From an uncultured Clostridium sp. (GTDB lineage: Bacteria; Bacillota; Clostridia; TANB77; CAG-508), in NCBI GenBank assembly GCA_900556975.1, contig USQZ01000001.1, positions 15,036-79,035 on the forward strand: DNA of 64,000 nt, written 5' to 3'. Below the pieces are notes generated by a model, which had not been told where the DNA came from, ran no database searches, and saw nothing but the letters and a program-made list of their open reading frames with translations. Positions 61,964-64,000 of the stretch are shown here, piece after piece; positions within the stretch are counted from its first letter, which is position 1, and each line of letters starts with the position of its first letter. Made by a program: the position numbers and the translations under genes.

Positions 61964-63889
61964 ATGAAAAAAGTTGTTTGTAGTTTATTAATTATGTTTA
62001 TATTTTTTTCAGAATTTACAGTTTGTTTTGGTGCAACAAACGAGGTTGTATTATCAAATGATGTAGAGGTAAATGAGAAAAAATCTATAGAAGAAAATAT
62101 TGATAGCAAAAATTTAGTTGAAAACGAAACAGAGATGGTTAGTAATGAAATTAAGGATAAAGAGAAGATAGAGAATACTATTGATGGCAATAATGAAAAG
62201 AATAATGAAGATTCTTATAAGGCCGAAGAAAGTGAAGCGAATAGTAATGAGAATGCAAATGAAGTTGTTCAATCAATTCGAACTCAAAGTGTAGGTGAAT
62301 CTGATAAGAGATTAGTTGAGATTGATGGCGTTTGGCGTATGGTGATAGATGATGAGATTGTTTATGATTATACAGGTATTGGTAAAAATGAAAATGGTAT
62401 GTGGTATATGGAAAATGGAGAAATTTCATATAAATATATTGGAACATGGTTTGAGGGTGAAGAAGCTTATGCAATTAAAAACGGTTGTGTAATTGCAGTA
62501 ATTTCAAAAGATTTTACGGGATTAATGTGGTTAGATGACTGGAGAATGATAATAAATGGAAAAATTGATTATAATTATACAGGTATAGGAACAAATAAAA
62601 ATGGTACATGGTATTTAGAAGATGGAAAGATAACTTATAATTATAGTGGTACATACTATGATGGAAAGAAGACTTTTATAATAAAAAATAGTGGTGTAAT
62701 TAAAGAAATTCCAGAAGATTTTACAGGATTAATGTGGTTAGATGACTGGAGAATGGTTATAAACGGAAAAGTTGATTATGAGTATACAGGTTTAGGAGAA
62801 AATAAAAATGGAATATGGTATTTGGAAAATGGAAAAATAACATATACATATACTGGAGAATATGAAGATGAAGATGGAACTGTTTATAAAATAGAGGAAA
62901 GTAGATTTGCGGGAGTAATTGGAAGACAAGGATATTTTGGAAAAATGAGTTTGGAACAACCAGTACAAGGAAGTAAATATATTTCAGATTCATTGATTGT
63001 CTCAGGTTGGGCATTATCTTCTGAATTAAATGATAAAATTTTAGTGTATATTGATGGAAAATATATTGGTGAAGCATCTAGAGAAAATAGGCAAGACATA
63101 TTAGATGAATATAGTGAAGAGTTTGGAAATATGTACAATACAGAACTACCTGGATATGTATATGATTTAACTGGATATGGACTACCAGTAGGTTATCATA
63201 TAATACGAATTGAAGATGTTACTGCAGATGGCAGTGTAGTAATTCAATCTAGAGAGATAGGATTTTCTATTATGGCTCTTTCTAAATCATATGGGATTGA
63301 TGTTTCACATTATCAAGGAGAAATAGATTGGGAAGCAGTAAAAAATAGTGGTGTTACATTTGCAATATTAAAGATAGGCGAGTACTGGACTAATAGTAAA
63401 AGAATTGTATATGATCAATTTTTTGAGAAAAACTATCAAGCTTGTAAAAGATTAGGTATAGCAGTAGGTGGATATTTCTATTCTTATGCTTTCAATAGAG
63501 ATGAAGGAAATGAAGAAGCTGATATTTGTTTATCATTAATTAAGAATAAAATATTTGAACTACCTATATTTATAGATGTAGAAGATAAAGCTATAAAAAA
63601 TGCGGTTGCAAATGGTAAAACTGATGTAGCTAATGTTACTGATGCGTCTTTAGCTTTTTGCGAAAAAATAGTAAGTGCTGGACATCAAGCAGGTGTTTAT
63701 GCGAGTAGGGACTTTTTCTATAATTATTTTAATATTCCTTTAATTGAAAAGTATTGGATATGGGTTGCCCATTATACATCGGATCAAACTAATTATACAG
63801 GAAAATATAATTTTTGGCAGGCTACAAGTGAGGGAAGTGTACCAGGTATTAATGGAAATGTTGATATAGATTGGTTTTATAAGAGATAA
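61964..63889 (+). CDS. Secreted GH25 lysozyme with wall-binding-like repeats
   Basis: The 641-residue protein has a signal peptide (about 1-24), an acidic Asn/Glu linker (about 25-105) and three repeats of about 60 residues (WRMVINGKVDYEYTG, GIWYLENGKITYTYTG pattern; about 115-320). A beta-sandwich domain (about 325-440) and a GH25 muramidase (about 442-641) follow, with YGIDVSHYQGEIDW and the IFIDVED catalytic Asp/Glu region. It cuts between MurNAc and GlcNAc. The repeats recall choline or glucan binding modules but lack the GW core. GAAGGAG lies before the ATG. Confidence 0.9.
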   Translation: MKKVVCSLLIMFIFFSEFTVCFGATNEVVLSNDVEVNEKKSIEENIDSKNLVENETEMVSNEIKDKEKIENTIDGNNEKNNEDSYKAEESEANSNENANEVVQSIRTQSVGESDKRLVEIDGVWRMVIDDEIVYDYTGIGKNENGMWYMENGEISYKYIGTWFEGEEAYAIKNGCVIAVISKDFTGLMWLDDWRMIINGKIDYNYTGIGTNKNGTWYLEDGKITYNYSGTYYDGKKTFIIKNSGVIKEIPEDFTGLMWLDDWRMVINGKVDYEYTGLGENKNGIWYLENGKITYTYTGEYEDEDGTVYKIEESRFAGVIGRQGYFGKMSLEQPVQGSKYISDSLIVSGWALSSELNDKILVYIDGKYIGEASRENRQDILDEYSEEFGNMYNTELPGYVYDLTGYGLPVGYHIIRIEDVTADGSVVIQSREIGFSIMALSKSYGIDVSHYQGEIDWEAVKNSGVTFAILKIGEYWTNSKRIVYDQFFEKNYQACKRLGIAVGGYFYSYAFNRDEGNEEADICLSLIKNKIFELPIFIDVEDKAIKNAVANGKTDVANVTDASLAFCEKIVSAGHQAGVYASRDFFYNYFNIPLIEKYWIWVAHYTSDQTNYTGKYNFWQATSEGSVPGINGNVDIDWFYKR

Positions 63890-63894
63890 ATAAA

Positions 63895-63928
63895 AAAATA
63901 GCAACTATGGTATAGTTGCTATTTTTTT
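63895..63928. terminator. Bidirectional terminator between GH25 and tRNA-Trp
   Basis: AATAGCAACTAT pairs with ATAGTTGCTATT around GGT, with A and T runs on both sides. It ends both convergent transcripts. Confidence 0.88.
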
Positions 63929-64000
63929 GGCAGGGGTAGAAGGATTCGAACCCTCACAGGCGGTTTTGGAGACCGATGTGCTACCATTAACACTATACCC
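63928..64000 (-). tRNA. trnW: tRNA-Trp (anticodon CCA), 5' end cut by the window
   Basis: On the minus strand the D arm (GTGT/GCAC), the anticodon stem-loop CGGT-CTCCAAA-ACCG with anticodon CCA, the T arm GAGGG-TTCGAAT-CCTTC and an acceptor strand TACCCCT-G with encoded CCA are all visible. About two 5' bases lie beyond 64000. Position 27-43 is a T-C mismatch, so the anticodon stem has four firm pairs. Confidence 0.93.

Noticed and set aside
62178..63138. Three minus-strand frames opposite the GH25 gene
   Set aside because: Shadows of a repeat-containing gene. His/Tyr-rich translations with no start signals.

Overview
The window is AT-rich DNA from a low-GC Gram-positive, most likely an uncultured, anaerobic, spore-forming member of the Clostridia. 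The evidence is a Gram-positive PolC, a SleB-type spore cortex hydrolase, a dockerin protein, RemA, an Asp23/AmaP operon, a formate-tetrahydrofolate ligase, an orphan Ord-like 2,4-diaminopentanoate dehydrogenase and strong AT codon bias. Most of it is chromosomal housekeeping DNA read on the plus strand. I see no prophage, CRISPR array or complete IS element.

Layout. 0-5 kb: end of an SH3 wall protein, an ECF sigma/anti-sigma pair with its own ECF-type promoter, and the Ord-like dehydrogenase. 4.7-10 kb: a secreted beta-lactamase-fold protein, a CNNM/CorC protein, an M-box riboswitch with mgtE, and mscL. 10-16 kb: a ClpA/ClpC unfoldase, a minus-strand uracil permease-UPRTase fusion with an attenuator leader, and two membrane proteins. 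16-26 kb: pyrH-frr-uppS-cdsA-rseP-(PH protein)-polC. 26-40 kb: recG, a uridine-kinase-like protein, RNHCP protein, U32 peptidase, dockerin and cadherin-like surface proteins, interspersed with four stand-alone genes of unlike codon use. 40-55 kb: gtrA, rsmE, yicC-remA-rpoZ-gmk, priA-def-fmt, asp23-amaP-nusB, xseAB and fhs. 56-64 kb: sleB, yqeG, a prepilin peptidase, an M24 peptidase, efp, an M23 peptidase, a HEPN/MNT pair, a GH25 lysozyme and tRNA-Trp.

Main discovery candidate. Four genes (the Clp unfoldase, a membrane protein, priA and an M23 peptidase) are each split by a +1 frameshift at the same tetranucleotide. An in-frame CGG codon is followed by A, and skipping the C gives GGA (glycine) and restores the conserved protein. 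In the Clp pore loop, the PriA GNRSMF segment and the M23 HxH metal site the restored frame matches the family. Reading by eye, I found no other in-frame CGG in any gene of host-like composition, so every host CGG appears to be a frameshift site. This suggests that CGG is unassigned or starved and that CGGA is decoded as glycine, by out-of-frame tRNA-Gly binding or a four-base anticodon. The counter-evidence is that the four codon-atypical cassettes (26.7, 29.3, 32.6 and 39.9 kb) use CGG as ordinary arginine, including before A.

Other notable items are the uraA-upp fusion with an internal ribosome binding site, a leader peptide ending on a terminator and a palindrome inside the promoter; a tandem OB-fold duplication in PolC; a minus-strand structured ncRNA near 39.5 kb; two families of dispersed intergenic repeats; and a HEPN gene that seems to begin at ATA.
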